A stretch of DNA of 64,000 nt from an uncultured Prevotellaceae bacterium (GTDB lineage: Bacteria; Bacteroidota; Bacteroidia; Bacteroidales; Bacteroidaceae): positions 1-64,000 of the forward strand of contig CACYQD010000002.1 in assembly GCA_902776475.1 (NCBI GenBank), in the 5' to 3' direction. The notes under the pieces were generated by a model, which was not told where the DNA came from, ran no database searches, and saw nothing but the letters and a program-made list of their open reading frames with translations. The stretch's first letter is position 1. Every line of letters starts with the position of its first letter. Shown piece after piece: positions 1-9,368 of this stretch. The position numbers and the translations under genes were made by a program.

Positions 1-120
1 AAAAGGGAATGTTATGGAAGAGCGGGATTTGAACTGCTCAGAAGAAAAGTAATACTGTCTAACTATGGGTGATTTTGCAACAAAAGTGACGAAGATCCCC
101 AAAATTTGTTCAGATGGCCA
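1..120. other. Left window edge, no gene recognised
   Basis: I see no convincing coding region here. Bases 15-39 on the minus strand resemble the T-arm and 3' acceptor end of a tRNA (a TTCAAAT-like loop followed by CTTCCA), but the flanking stem does not pair and no matching 5' half is present. It may be a decayed tRNA or chance. Confidence 0.4.
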
Positions 121-150
121 AAAACAAAAGAGAGTTACTTGCGTAACTCT
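121..150 (-). terminator. Intrinsic terminator after tRNA-Asn
   Basis: On the minus strand an 8-bp perfect stem (AGAGTTAC / GTAACTCT) closes a GCAA tetraloop and is followed by CTTTTGTTTT. It sits 12 nt past the 3' end of the tRNA-Asn gene, so it is well placed to end that transcript. Confidence 0.8.
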
Positions 151-162
151 CTCATTTTGAAG

Positions 163-236
163 CGCTTCAGGATGGGCTTGAACCAACGACCCCCTGATTA
201 ACAGTCAGGTGCTCTAACCAACTGAGCTACTGAAGC
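163..236 (-). tRNA. tRNA-Asn (anticodon GTT)
   Basis: The minus strand folds as a 74-nt cloverleaf. The acceptor arms GCTTCAG and CTGAAGC pair perfectly and are followed by a G discriminator. The D arm contains AGCTCAGTTGGTTAGAGC, the anticodon stem CCTGA/TCAGG encloses a loop with GTT, and the T arm carries GGTTCAAGCC. CCA is not encoded, so it must be added after transcription. The tRNA inserts asparagine at AAC/AAU codons. The next gene (S41 protease) is divergent. Confidence 0.95.
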
Positions 237-371
237 AGGTTTTTTGCGATTGCGGATGCAAAAGTATAACGTTTTTTTTATTCCACCAAACTTTTTTTTG
301 AAAAAAAATGTTTTTAGCCCAATTTTCTCTAATTTTTCATCCTTTTATGGCAGAATACGGCCATAATGATG

Positions 372-379
372 TATTTTTG
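372..379 (+). promoter_or_regulatory. Candidate -7 element for the S41 protease gene
   Basis: TATTTTTG matches the Bacteroidetes -7 consensus TAnnTTTG and lies 34 nt before the ATG at 414. No clear TTTG -33 element is present about 20 bp upstream, so only the -7 half is supported. Confidence 0.5.
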
Positions 380-413
380 CACCCAAATTGTCTCTCATAG
401 ACTCATATAGATT

Positions 414-2078
414 ATGTATATACGACGCTTCTTGCTCCCAATCATGGTTTTTGCCTGTTGCATCACCGCGGCGGCTCAAACCGACAACGACCATAACTTT
501 GAGGTGAAAAAAAACCTCGACGTGTTTAATGCCATCTACAAAAACCTCGATTTGATCTATGTCGATACGCTCGACGCCAAAGAGGTGATCGGCACAGGCA
601 TCAACGCGATGCTCCGCAGCCTTGACCCCTACACGGAGTACTATCCCGAGGAGAACATGACCGACCTAAAGGAGATCTACACGGGTAAGTTTGCAGGCAT
701 CGGGGCGTTGATCCGCTACAACACAAAGATCAAGCGGGTGGTGATCGATGAACCGTATGAGGGGATGCCCGCCGACCTGGCCGGTCTGAAAAAAGGAGAT
801 ATCATCCTCAGCATCGACGACTCTTCAATGGTGGACAAGAATGTATCCTATGTGAGCAGCCATCTCAGAGGAGACCCCGGCACCAGTTTCATCCTCAAGA
901 TCCAACGGCCAACCACCGGCAAGAAGATGCAGATGAAAATCACGAGGAAGACAGTGCAGACTCCGTCGGTGCCCTATTATGGTCTCCGCGGCGACGGCAT
1001 CGGATACATCAACCTCAGACAGTTTACCGAAGACTGTTCCAAGGACGTGCGCAACGCCTTCATCGAGATGAAGGAGAAGGGCATGAAGGGACTCGTCCTC
1101 GACCTGCGTGGCAATGGCGGTGGTTCGGAGATGGAGGCTGTGGATATCGTCAACATCCTCGTTCCCAAAGGGAAACTCATCGTATCCAACAGGGGAAAAC
1201 TGAAGCGCTCCGACAGAGACTATATCACCCGGGTGGAACCCATTGACACCGTGATGCCCGTCGTGGTGCTTGTCAGCGACATGACGGCAAGTGCCAGCGA
1301 AATCACCAGCGGAGCCTTGCAAGATCTCGACAGAGCCGTGATCCTCGGCACCCGCACCTACGGCAAGGGACTTGTCCAAACCAGCATCGAACTGCCCTAT
1401 AACGGAAGTCTGAAGGTGACGAGCAACAAATACTACATTCCCAGCGGACGGTGCATCCAGGCCATCAATTACAAGCATGCACGGGGCGGATACACCGAGC
1501 ACATCCCCGACTCACTCACCAAGGTTTTCCATACCGCCAACGGACGTGAGGTGAGAGACGGAGGTGGCATCATGCCCGATGTGGTGGTGGAGTCCGACTC
1601 CTTGTCCAACATCTCCTACTACCTCGCTTCCTCCGGCACCGACTCCACAGAGGTGATGCTCGACTATGAGGTGGACTATATCTCCAAGCACCCCACCATC
1701 GCCCCTCCCAGTAAGTTTGAGATCAGCGACGCCGATTTTGAGGACTTCAAGAGCCGCGTGCTGGCCAGCGGATTCAGCTATGACCCTGAAAGCGGGAAAT
1801 ATCTCAGCAACCTGGTGAAAATCGCCAAGTTTGAAGGATATTATGACGATGCCAAGGAAGAGTTTGACAACCTGGAGAAGAAACTCACCCACAACCTTTC
1901 GAAAGACCTCGACTTCAACAAAGAGCAGTTGAAGAAGATTCTCGCCAACGACATCGTGGCCGCCTATTACTATCAGAGAGGAGCCATCGAGAACAGTCTC
2001 AACGGCGACAAGCAGATGGAAGAGGCATGCAGGCTGATCCTCAACCCGGAGGAATATGCCAAGATCCTCAACCATTGA
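414..2078 (+). CDS. S41 family C-terminal processing peptidase
   Basis: This 554-residue protein is a secreted serine protease of the CtpA/Prc/tail-specific type (MEROPS S41), which cuts proteins near their C termini in the envelope. Residues 1-22 form a signal peptide ending AAAQ. A PDZ domain spans about 85-175 (GMPADLAGLKKGDIILSIDD) and the S41 catalytic core about 190-370. The likely Ser/Lys dyad is Ser293 in TASASE and Lys318 in TYGKG, 25 residues apart as in Prc. Residues 430-554 form a C-terminal helical extension. It appears to be a single-gene unit with a -7 box at 372. In vivo substrates cannot be told from sequence. Confidence 0.93.
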   Translation: MYIRRFLLPIMVFACCITAAAQTDNDHNFEVKKNLDVFNAIYKNLDLIYVDTLDAKEVIGTGINAMLRSLDPYTEYYPEENMTDLKEIYTGKFAGIGALIRYNTKIKRVVIDEPYEGMPADLAGLKKGDIILSIDDSSMVDKNVSYVSSHLRGDPGTSFILKIQRPTTGKKMQMKITRKTVQTPSVPYYGLRGDGIGYINLRQFTEDCSKDVRNAFIEMKEKGMKGLVLDLRGNGGGSEMEAVDIVNILVPKGKLIVSNRGKLKRSDRDYITRVEPIDTVMPVVVLVSDMTASASEITSGALQDLDRAVILGTRTYGKGLVQTSIELPYNGSLKVTSNKYYIPSGRCIQAINYKHARGGYTEHIPDSLTKVFHTANGREVRDGGGIMPDVVVESDSLSNISYYLASSGTDSTEVMLDYEVDYISKHPTIAPPSKFEISDADFEDFKSRVLASGFSYDPESGKYLSNLVKIAKFEGYYDDAKEEFDNLEKKLTHNLSKDLDFNKEQLKKILANDIVAAYYYQRGAIENSLNGDKQMEEACRLILNPEEYAKILNH

Positions 2079-2092
2079 CAAATAGGCGGATT

Positions 2093-2113
2093 TCTGCCTT
2101 GCGGCAAGGCGGA
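2093..2113 (+). other. Hairpin after the S41 gene
   Basis: TCTGCCTTG and CAAGGCGGA pair with one wobble around a CGG loop, 15 nt after the stop codon. No T-tract follows, so it is a weak or Rho-dependent terminator candidate, or a 3'-end protecting hairpin. Confidence 0.4.
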
Positions 2114-2157
2114 ACGGGCAAGAAATAAGCGCAAAACGCACAAAAAACAAAGAATTA

Positions 2158-2189
2158 TTTGGCTGCATGGACTTTTTTTTGTACTTTTG
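2158..2189 (+). promoter_or_regulatory. Promoter of rimP-nusA-infB
   Basis: TTTG (2158-2161), a 20-bp spacer and TACTTTTG (2182-2189) form a complete Bacteroidetes housekeeping promoter. Transcription should start near 2196, which places the leader hairpin (2203-2230) at the very 5' end of the mRNA. This also excludes the upstream in-frame ATG at 2167 as the rimP start. Confidence 0.85.
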
Positions 2190-2202
2190 CAGCGTTCAGT
2201 GG

Positions 2203-2230
2203 AATGAGGGGCTTGCAAAGGCCCCTCATT
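2203..2230 (+). promoter_or_regulatory. 5' leader hairpin of rimP operon
   Basis: Two perfect 10-nt arms, AATGAGGGGC and GCCCCTCATT, flank an 8-nt loop (TTGCAAAG). The hairpin lies between the promoter and the rimP start and is followed by the AT-rich stretch TTCATTATAATT. It could act as an attenuator, an mRNA stabiliser or a feedback target for NusA or RimP. The structure is seen; the role is inference. Confidence 0.65.
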
Positions 2231-2250
2231 TTCATTATAATTACACAATT

Positions 2251-2718
2251 ATGACAGACAAAAACACCATTAAGAAATTAGTCGAGGAATGGCTTGAGGG
2301 AAAGGATTATTTCCTCGTGGATATTGAAATCAGCCAGGACAACAAGATCGTCGTAGAAATCGACCATGCCGACGGCGTGTGGATTGAGGATTGCGTGGAA
2401 TTGAGCAAGTATATTGAGGACCACCTCGACCGTGACAAGGAAGACTTCGAACTGGAGGTTGGGTCCGCCGGACTCGGGCAGCCCTTTAAGGTGCCCCAGC
2501 AATATACCAACTTCATCGGCAAGGAGGTGGAGGTGCTCGACGCCGACGGCAAGAAGACCAAAGGCGTGCTGAAAGCCGTGGAAGGCGACCGGTTTGTGGT
2601 GACCACTCAGGAGAAGGTGAAGCCCGAGGGCAAGAAGCGCCCCGTGCTCATCGACGTAGATAAGGAATTCGGGATGAATGAAGTAAAATACACAAAATAT
2701 ATAATCAGTTTCAAGTAA
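2251..2718 (+). CDS. rimP: Ribosome maturation factor RimP
   Basis: The 155-residue protein is needed for maturation of the 30S ribosomal subunit. An N-terminal alpha/beta domain (about 1-75) ends in LEVGSAGLGQPF, the RimP signature region (usually LEVSSPGLDRPL). A C-terminal SH3-like barrel follows (about 80-155). I chose the ATG at 2251 because the upstream in-frame ATG at 2167 precedes the predicted transcription start. The gene is first in the conserved rimP-nusA-infB operon, only 4 bp before nusA. Confidence 0.93.
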   Translation: MTDKNTIKKLVEEWLEGKDYFLVDIEISQDNKIVVEIDHADGVWIEDCVELSKYIEDHLDRDKEDFELEVGSAGLGQPFKVPQQYTNFIGKEVEVLDADGKKTKGVLKAVEGDRFVVTTQEKVKPEGKKRPVLIDVDKEFGMNEVKYTKYIISFK

Positions 2719-2722
2719 AGCT

Positions 2723-3988
2723 ATGGCAGCAAAAAAAGTCAATGACTCGACACCCAACATGATCGAGACATTCAAAGAGTTCAAGGAGAACAAGAACATC
2801 GACCGCACCACCCTGGTGAGCGTGCTTGAGGAAAGTTTCAAAAACGTCATCGCCAAAATCTATGGCAGTGACGAGAATTTCGATGTCATCGTCAACCCCG
2901 ACAAGGGTGACTTCGAGATTTACCGCAACCGCATCGTGGTTCCCGACGACGAAGTGGAGGACGAAAACAAGCAGATCGCACTTTCCGAAGCCCAGAAAAT
3001 CGACCCCGATTACGAGGTGGACGAGGAAATGAGTGAGCGCATCGAGTTCGCCAAGTTCGGACGCAGAGCCATTCTCAACCTGCGCCAGACCCTGGCCTCC
3101 AAGATCCTGGAACTTGAGCATGACACGCTCTATAACAAATACAAAGACCGCGTGGGACAGATCATCAGCGGCGAGGTCTATCAGACCTGGAAGCGCGAGG
3201 TCCTCATCGTCGATGATGAGAACAACGAGCTCATCCTGCCCAAATCAGAGCAGATACCCAGCGACCAGTACCGCAAGGGTGAAACCATCCGTGCCGTCAT
3301 CCTCCGGGTGGACAACGAGAACAACAATCCCAAGATCATCCTCTCCCGCACCAGTCCCATGTTCCTCGAAAGACTGCTCGAGGCCGAGGTGCCCGAAATC
3401 AACGACGGCCTCATCTCCATCAAGAAAATCGCCAGGATGCCGGGCGAGAGGGCCAAGGTGGCCGTGGAGAGCTACGACGAGCGAATTGACCCCGTGGGCG
3501 CCTGTGTAGGCGTGAAGGGCAGCCGCGTGCACGGCATCGTCAGGGAACTCTGCAACGAGAACATCGATGTCATCAACTACACGGCCAATATCAAGCTCTA
3601 CATCCAGCGCGCACTGAGTCCCGCCAAGGTGTCGAGCATCAACATCGACGAGGAGAACCACAAGGCCGAGGTGTTCCTCAAACCCGAAGAAGTGTCTCTC
3701 GCCATCGGCCGCGGAGGACTCAACATCAAGTTGGCCTCCATGCTTACCGAATACACCATCGACGTCTTCAGAGAGATTGAGGACAACGAAGCCGAAGAAG
3801 ACATCTACCTCGACGAATTTGCCGATGAGGTTGACCAGTGGGTCATCGACTCCATCAAGCGCATTGGCCTCGACACCGCCAAGGCCGTGCTCAAAGCACC
3901 CAGGGAAATGCTTGTGGAGAAAGCCGACCTCGAGGAAGAGACCGTCGATAACCTCATCAACATCCTCAAGGCTGAGTTTGACAACTGA
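2723..3988 (+). CDS. nusA: Transcription termination/antitermination protein NusA
   Basis: NusA binds RNA polymerase and nascent RNA and modulates pausing, termination and antitermination. The 421-residue product has the N-terminal polymerase-binding domain (about 1-125), an S1 domain (about 140-205) and two KH domains, with GXXG loops visible in GVKGSRVHGI and IGRGGLNIKL. A short C-terminal helical region (about 360-421) follows. It lacks the long acidic repeats of proteobacterial NusA, as usual in Bacteroidetes. It is translationally close to rimP (4 bp) and upstream of infB (60 bp). Confidence 0.96.
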   Translation: MAAKKVNDSTPNMIETFKEFKENKNIDRTTLVSVLEESFKNVIAKIYGSDENFDVIVNPDKGDFEIYRNRIVVPDDEVEDENKQIALSEAQKIDPDYEVDEEMSERIEFAKFGRRAILNLRQTLASKILELEHDTLYNKYKDRVGQIISGEVYQTWKREVLIVDDENNELILPKSEQIPSDQYRKGETIRAVILRVDNENNNPKIILSRTSPMFLERLLEAEVPEINDGLISIKKIARMPGERAKVAVESYDERIDPVGACVGVKGSRVHGIVRELCNENIDVINYTANIKLYIQRALSPAKVSSINIDEENHKAEVFLKPEEVSLAIGRGGLNIKLASMLTEYTIDVFREIEDNEAEEDIYLDEFADEVDQWVIDSIKRIGLDTAKAVLKAPREMLVEKADLEEETVDNLINILKAEFDN

Positions 3989-4048
3989 TTCCGTCATGCC
4001 CGAAGCCACTGCGAACCATCAACATAAACAAAAATCATCAGCAACAGA

Positions 4049-7000
4049 ATGGCTATAAGATTAAATAAAGTAATCCGAGAACTGAACATAGGACTCCAGA
4101 CGGCAGTGGAGTTCCTGCAGAAGAAAAGCGACTTGGGGGACGTGGAGAACAATCCCAACTTCAAGCTCAATGATGAGCAATATTCCGCTCTGGTGGAAGA
4201 ATTCAAAAGCGACAAGGAAGTCAGAAACCAAGCAGCCAAAATATTCCCGAAGAAAACCAAGGAGAAGAAACGCACCGATGCTGAGAGCCATAGGGCAGAG
4301 ACCCTGCTCGAAGCCAACAGACAACAGGTGAAGCCCCTCGGCAAGATCGACCTCAGCAATGTAGGACGGTCTGCAGCCAAGCAGGAGGCCGCCGAACCTG
4401 AGAAGAAAACCGTCTCGCAGCAGGCACCTGCCGACAAGCCCAAAGCCGAGACAGCAGCCACACCCGCCCCGCAAGTGAGCAAGGAGAAGGAGACTGCACA
4501 GCCCGCTCCAAAGGCAGAAGCACCAGCACCTCAGCAGGCTGAGAGTCCGGCTCCTGTGAAAGAAGTCAGCGACAAGCCCGTCGCTGAGAAGCCGGAGACC
4601 AGCAAGGCTGAGCCCCAGCCGGTTGTCCAGAAGCCCGCTCCCGCTATCGAGAAGGAGAAGGAGAAGGAAGCCGAGAAACCTGTGATGACTGAGCCCAAGG
4701 CCGAACCCTCACAGCCCAAAGAGGAGCAAGCCAAGGAAGAGGCTCCTGCTCCTGAGGCACCGAAGATCTTCACGCTCAAGAGCGAGCAAGACAATGGACC
4801 GAAGGTCAACGTACTGGGCAAGATCGACCTCGACTCCATCAACCAGAGCACACGTCCGAAGCGCAAGTCGAAAGAGGAGCGCCGCAAGGAACGCGAGGAG
4901 AAAGCCCAGCAGGGCGGCAATGCCCAGAGCGGCGAGAAGAAGAAGCGTGTGCGCATCGGCAAGGAGCGCGTGGATATCAACGCTGCCAGCCAGAACGCCA
5001 ACCAAGGCGGCGGCAATCAGGGCGGCAACCAAAGCGGCAAGAACAACAAAGGCAAGAAAGACAAGGCACGCAAGCGCAACCAGCGCCCGCTTGAGGTGAA
5101 CGAGGAAGATGTGGCAAGGCAGGTGAAAGAGACCCTCGCCCGTCTCACCAGCAAAAACCAGAACAAGAAAGGCGCCAAATACCGCAAGGAGAAGCGTGAG
5201 GCCGCCCAGGAGCGTCTGCAGGAAGAGCGCGCCGAGATGAAAGCCGAGAGCAAGGTGCTGAAACTCACCGAGTTTGTGACCGTCAGCGAACTGGCCACAA
5301 TGATGAATGTCGGTGTCAACCAAGTCATCGGCACCTGCATGAGCATCGGCATCATGGTGAGCATCAACCAGCGCCTTGACGCTGAGACCATCAATATCGT
5401 CGCCGATGAGTTCGGTTTCAAGACCGAGTATGTCAGCGCCGAAGTGCAGAACGCCATCACCGAGGAGGAGGATGACGAGAACGATCTCGTGCCCCGCGCA
5501 CCCATCGTCACCGTCATGGGTCATGTCGATCACGGCAAGACCTCGCTGCTCGACCATATCCGCAACACCAATGTCATCGCCGGTGAGGCCGGAGGCATCA
5601 CCCAGCACATCGGTGCCTACAATGTCGAACTGGCCGACGGAAGACAGATCACCTTCCTCGACACCCCGGGCCATGAGGCCTTTACCGCCATGCGCGCCCG
5701 CGGTGCACAAGTCACTGACATCGCCATCATCATCGTGGCCGCCGACGACTCCGTGATGCCCACCACCAAGGAGGCCATCGCCCATGCACAGGCAGCCAAC
5801 GTACCTATGGTGTTCGCCATCAACAAGATAGACAAGCCGGGAGCCAACCCCGACAAGATCAGGGAAGACCTCGCCAACATGAACCTCCTCGTGGAAGACT
5901 GGGGCGGCAAGTACCAGTGCCAGGAAATCTCCGCCAAGAAAGGCATCGGCGTGGATGACCTCCTGGAGAAGGTGCTTCTCGAGGCCGAAATGCTCGACCT
6001 GAAAGCCAACCCCGCCCGCAAGGCCACCGGTTCGATCATCGAGTCATCGCTCGACAAGGGACGTGGCTACGTCTCCACCGTGCTCGTCTCCAACGGCACA
6101 CTCAAGGTGGGCGACATCGTCGTGGCTGGCACCAGCTATGGCCGCATCAAGGCCATGTTCAACGAGCGCAACCAGCGCATCCAGGAAGCCGGACCCGCTG
6201 AGCCCGCCATCATTCTCGGTCTCAACGGCGCCCCCACCGCCGGCGACACCTTCCATGTCATGCCGACAGAGCAGGAAGCCCGCGACATTGCCAACAAGCG
6301 TCTGCAGTTGCAGCGCGAACAAGGACTGCGCACCACCAAGACGCTCGGACTCGACGAACTCTCTCACCGCTTCGCCTTGGGTGAGTTCCATGAGCTCAAC
6401 ATCATCGTCAAGGGTGACACCGACGGCAGTATCGAGGCATTGGCCGACTCCTTCATCAAACTTTCCACTGAGAAAGTGCAGGTCAACGTCATCAACAAGG
6501 CTGTGGGACAGATCTCCGAGAACGACGTGATGCTCGCCAGCGCCTCGCAGGCCATCATCGTCGGCTTCCAGGTGCGTCCGTCAGCCGATGCCCGCAAGCT
6601 CGCTGAGCGCGAGGGCGTTGAGATCAATACCTACTCCATCATCTACGACGCCATCGACGAGGTGCGCTCCACCATGCAGGGCATGCTCGACAAGGTGAAG
6701 AAAGAAGTGGTCACCGCCGAGATCGAGGTGAAGCAAGTCTTCAAGATCTCCAAGGTGGGTACCGTGGCCGGTGGCCTGGTCACCGAAGGCAAGGTGCACA
6801 ACAAGGACAAGGCCCGCGTCGTGCGCGACGGCATCGTCGTCCACACCGCCCCCATCAGTGCCCTCAAGCGCTACAAGGACGATGCCAAGGAGGTGGCCAC
6901 AGGTCTGGAATGCGGCCTCTCGCTCGTCAACTTCAACGACATCCAGGTAGGCGACATCATCGAGACCTTCATGGAGATCGAGGTGGAGCAGAAACTCTAA
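4049..7000 (+). CDS. infB: Translation initiation factor IF-2
   Basis: IF-2 is the GTPase that brings initiator fMet-tRNA to the 30S subunit and promotes subunit joining. The 983-residue protein begins with an IF2N domain ([17 protein letters not shown]). A long low-complexity Lys/Glu/Ala/Pro linker (about 80-400) includes a Gly/Asn/Gln-rich patch. A second IF2N-like module (about 405-470) leads into the GTPase domain, with G1 GHVDHGKT at 491-498, DTPGHE and NKID. Domains II, III and the tRNA-binding C domain follow. It is the last gene of the rimP-nusA-infB operon. Confidence 0.97.
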   Translation: MAIRLNKVIRELNIGLQTAVEFLQKKSDLGDVENNPNFKLNDEQYSALVEEFKSDKEVRNQAAKIFPKKTKEKKRTDAESHRAETLLEANRQQVKPLGKIDLSNVGRSAAKQEAAEPEKKTVSQQAPADKPKAETAATPAPQVSKEKETAQPAPKAEAPAPQQAESPAPVKEVSDKPVAEKPETSKAEPQPVVQKPAPAIEKEKEKEAEKPVMTEPKAEPSQPKEEQAKEEAPAPEAPKIFTLKSEQDNGPKVNVLGKIDLDSINQSTRPKRKSKEERRKEREEKAQQGGNAQSGEKKKRVRIGKERVDINAASQNANQGGGNQGGNQSGKNNKGKKDKARKRNQRPLEVNEEDVARQVKETLARLTSKNQNKKGAKYRKEKREAAQERLQEERAEMKAESKVLKLTEFVTVSELATMMNVGVNQVIGTCMSIGIMVSINQRLDAETINIVADEFGFKTEYVSAEVQNAITEEEDDENDLVPRAPIVTVMGHVDHGKTSLLDHIRNTNVIAGEAGGITQHIGAYNVELADGRQITFLDTPGHEAFTAMRARGAQVTDIAIIIVAADDSVMPTTKEAIAHAQAANVPMVFAINKIDKPGANPDKIREDLANMNLLVEDWGGKYQCQEISAKKGIGVDDLLEKVLLEAEMLDLKANPARKATGSIIESSLDKGRGYVSTVLVSNGTLKVGDIVVAGTSYGRIKAMFNERNQRIQEAGPAEPAIILGLNGAPTAGDTFHVMPTEQEARDIANKRLQLQREQGLRTTKTLGLDELSHRFALGEFHELNIIVKGDTDGSIEALADSFIKLSTEKVQVNVINKAVGQISENDVMLASASQAIIVGFQVRPSADARKLAEREGVEINTYSIIYDAIDEVRSTMQGMLDKVKKEVVTAEIEVKQVFKISKVGTVAGGLVTEGKVHNKDKARVVRDGIVVHTAPISALKRYKDDAKEVATGLECGLSLVNFNDIQVGDIIETFMEIEVEQKL

Positions 7001-7050
7001 GATTTAGAAAAAGAAGTTGTGACCGTTTGCCGGAAGGCTGACGCGGAGAC

Positions 7051-7083
7051 TCATACTCATGGTGCTGAGCACCATGAGTATGA
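7051..7083 (+). promoter_or_regulatory. 33-bp near-perfect palindrome between infB and sufB
   Basis: The arms TCATACTCATGGTGCT and AGCACCATGAGTATGA are perfect 16-nt inverted repeats around one central G. No T-tract follows on either strand, so it is not a standard intrinsic terminator. It may be an operator for the suf operon, an mRNA hairpin or a processing site. No TAnnTTTG promoter was found between infB and sufB. Confidence 0.6.
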
Positions 7084-7128
7084 TGGCTTAAAACCCCGAA
7101 TCTCCGAAACGACAATGAACAGGATACT

Positions 7129-8583
7129 ATGAATTGTGAACAGGACGACAACGAGCTGGTGCGCCGCATCGCCGAACAAAAATATGAGTTTGGTTTCACG
7201 ACCGATGTCCATACCGAGATCATTCCCGTAGGTCTCAACGAAGACATCGTCAGGCTCATCTCCCAGAAGAAGGGCGAGCCCGAATGGCTGTTGGACTTCC
7301 GCCTCAAGGCATTCAGGCACTGGACCACCCTCCAGGAACCCCGTTGGGGACATGTCCACCTGCCCGAAATCGACTATCAGGCCATCTCCTACTATGCCGA
7401 CCCCATGGCCAGCAAGCCCAAGGGCGACGGAAAGATAGACCCCGAACTGGAGAAGACCTTCGACAAGCTGGGCATCCCCCTGGAGGAACGACTGGCCCTG
7501 AGCGGCAACACCGCCGTCGATGCCATCATGGACTCCGTGTCGGTGAAGACCACTTTTAAGGAGAAACTCGCCGAGAAAGGCATCATTTTCTGCAGCATCG
7601 GCGAGGCCGTGCAACAATACCCCGACCTCGTGCGCGAATATATCGGTACGGTGGTGCCCTACCGCGACAACTACTTCGCAGCACTCAACAGTGCCGTCTT
7701 CAGCGACGGTTCGTTTGTCTATATCCCCAAGGGAGTGCGCTGCCCCATGGAACTGAGCAGCTATTTCCGCATCAATGCGCGCAATACCGGACAGTTTGAG
7801 CGCACACTCATCGTGGCCGACGACGACGCCTATGTCAGTTACCTGGAGGGATGCACCGCCCCGATGCGCGACGAGAATCAGTTGCATGCCGCCATCGTGG
7901 AGATCATCGTCAAGGACCATGCTGAGGTGAAATACTCCACCGTGCAAAACTGGTATCCCGGCGATGAGAACGGCAAGGGCGGTGTGCTCAACCTTGTGAC
8001 CAAACGAGGTGAACTGCGCGGAGAAGGATCGAAACTCTCCTGGACCCAGGTGGAGACCGGCAGCGCCATCACCTGGAAATACCCCTCTTGCATACTCCGC
8101 GGCGACCACAGCGTGGCTGAGTTCTACAGTGTGGCCGTCACCAACAACTTCCAGGAAGCCGACACCGGGACGAAGATGATCCATATCGGCAAAGACACCA
8201 AATCGACCATCATCTCCAAAGGCATCTCCGCCGGACACTCACAAAACTCCTACCGCGGACTGGTGCGTGTCACCCCCCATGCCGACAGAGCCCGCAACTA
8301 CTCCAGCTGCGACTCCCTGTTGCTTGGCAGCGAGTGCGGGGCCCACACCTTCCCCTACATGGACATCCACAATGACACCGCCATCGTGGAGCACGAAGCC
8401 ACCACCTCGAAAATCAGCGAAGACCAACTCTTCTACTGCAACCAGCGCGGCATCCCCCTTGAGGAAGCCGTAGGCCTCATCGTCAACGGCTATGCCAAGG
8501 AGGTGCTTCAGAAACTGCCGATGGAATTTGCGGTGGAAGCACAAAAACTGCTGAGCGTATCCCTTGAGGGTACGGTAGGTTAA
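7129..8583 (+). CDS. sufB: Fe-S cluster assembly scaffold SufB
   Basis: SufB is the scaffold subunit of the SufBC2D complex, where iron-sulfur clusters are built in the cytoplasm. The 484-residue length fits the family. The C-terminal core carries the diagnostic stretch [17 protein letters not shown] followed by [17 protein letters not shown], containing conserved Cys/His/Glu ligand positions. It heads sufB-sufC-sufD-sufS, with 32 bp to sufC. The start at 7129 gives [11 protein letters not shown]; no better start is seen. No promoter of the usual type lies just upstream, so read-through from infB or an unusual promoter is possible. Confidence 0.96.
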   Translation: MNCEQDDNELVRRIAEQKYEFGFTTDVHTEIIPVGLNEDIVRLISQKKGEPEWLLDFRLKAFRHWTTLQEPRWGHVHLPEIDYQAISYYADPMASKPKGDGKIDPELEKTFDKLGIPLEERLALSGNTAVDAIMDSVSVKTTFKEKLAEKGIIFCSIGEAVQQYPDLVREYIGTVVPYRDNYFAALNSAVFSDGSFVYIPKGVRCPMELSSYFRINARNTGQFERTLIVADDDAYVSYLEGCTAPMRDENQLHAAIVEIIVKDHAEVKYSTVQNWYPGDENGKGGVLNLVTKRGELRGEGSKLSWTQVETGSAITWKYPSCILRGDHSVAEFYSVAVTNNFQEADTGTKMIHIGKDTKSTIISKGISAGHSQNSYRGLVRVTPHADRARNYSSCDSLLLGSECGAHTFPYMDIHNDTAIVEHEATTSKISEDQLFYCNQRGIPLEEAVGLIVNGYAKEVLQKLPMEFAVEAQKLLSVSLEGTVG

Positions 8584-8615
8584 AAACGACAACATCCCAT
8601 CACTCATATCACATC

Positions 8616-9368
8616 ATGCTGACAGTAAAGAACCTTCACGCCTCCATAGGCGGAAAAGAAATATTAAAAGGCATCAACCTTACCATCCGCGACGGCGAGA
8701 CCCATGCCATCATGGGACCCAACGGGTCGGGCAAATCAACACTCAGTGCCGTACTCGCGGGCAACCCCCTGTATGAGGTGACAGAAGGTGAAGCCTGGTT
8801 CAACGGCCATGACCTGCTGGCCATGAAACCCGAAGACCGCGCCCGCGAGGGGCTCTTCCTCTCCTTCCAGTATCCGGTAGAGATCCCCGGCGTGTCGATG
8901 ACCAATTTCATGCGTGCCGCCATCAATGCCAAGAGAGCCTACCAGGGCCTCGACCCGCTCAATGCCGCCGATTTCCTCAAACTCATGCGTGAGAAGCGCA
9001 AGATCGTGGAACTCGACAGCAAACTTGCCCACCGTTCTGTCAACGAAGGGTTCAGCGGTGGAGAGAAGAAGCGCAACGAGATTTTCCAGATGGCCATGCT
9101 CGAACCCAAGCTCGCCATTCTCGACGAGACCGACTCCGGCCTCGACGTTGACGCCATGAGGATCGTCGCAGAGGGAGTCAACAAGATGCAGACCCCAGAG
9201 ACCTCCACCATCGTCATCACCCATTACGAGCGCCTGCTCGACATGATACGTCCTGATGTCGTGCACGTCCTCTATCAAGGGTGCATCGTGAAGACCGGCG
9301 GACCCGAACTGGCCAAGGAGATAGAGATAAAGGGCTATGACTGGATAAAGACCGAGATCCATGGGTAG
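8616..9368 (+). CDS. sufC: Fe-S cluster assembly ATPase SufC
   Basis: SufC is the ABC-type ATPase that drives conformational change of SufBC2D during cluster assembly. Its 250 residues contain Walker A GPNGSGKST (34-42), the signature FSGGEKKR, Walker B LAILDETDSGLD and the switch histidine in VITHYERLL. It has no membrane segments, as expected for this soluble ABC ATPase. Its stop codon overlaps the sufD start by 8 bp, suggesting translational coupling. Confidence 0.97.
   Translation: MLTVKNLHASIGGKEILKGINLTIRDGETHAIMGPNGSGKSTLSAVLAGNPLYEVTEGEAWFNGHDLLAMKPEDRAREGLFLSFQYPVEIPGVSMTNFMRAAINAKRAYQGLDPLNAADFLKLMREKRKIVELDSKLAHRSVNEGFSGGEKKRNEIFQMAMLEPKLAILDETDSGLDVDAMRIVAEGVNKMQTPETSTIVITHYERLLDMIRPDVVHVLYQGCIVKTGGPELAKEIEIKGYDWIKTEIHG

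Noticed and set aside
15-39. Possible second minus-strand tRNA 3' end
   Set aside because: The T-loop-like TTCAAAT and acceptor-like end are present, but the T-stem does not pair and no 5' half fits.
2167-2250. Longer rimP start at 2167
   Set aside because: The ATG lies inside the promoter spacer, upstream of the predicted transcription start, and the added residues are not RimP-like.
4709-5785. Long minus-strand open frame opposite infB
   Set aside because: It is the mirror of the repetitive, GC-rich IF-2 linker and GTPase region. It has histidine/glycine/leucine-rich shadow composition, no start context and no recognisable domain.
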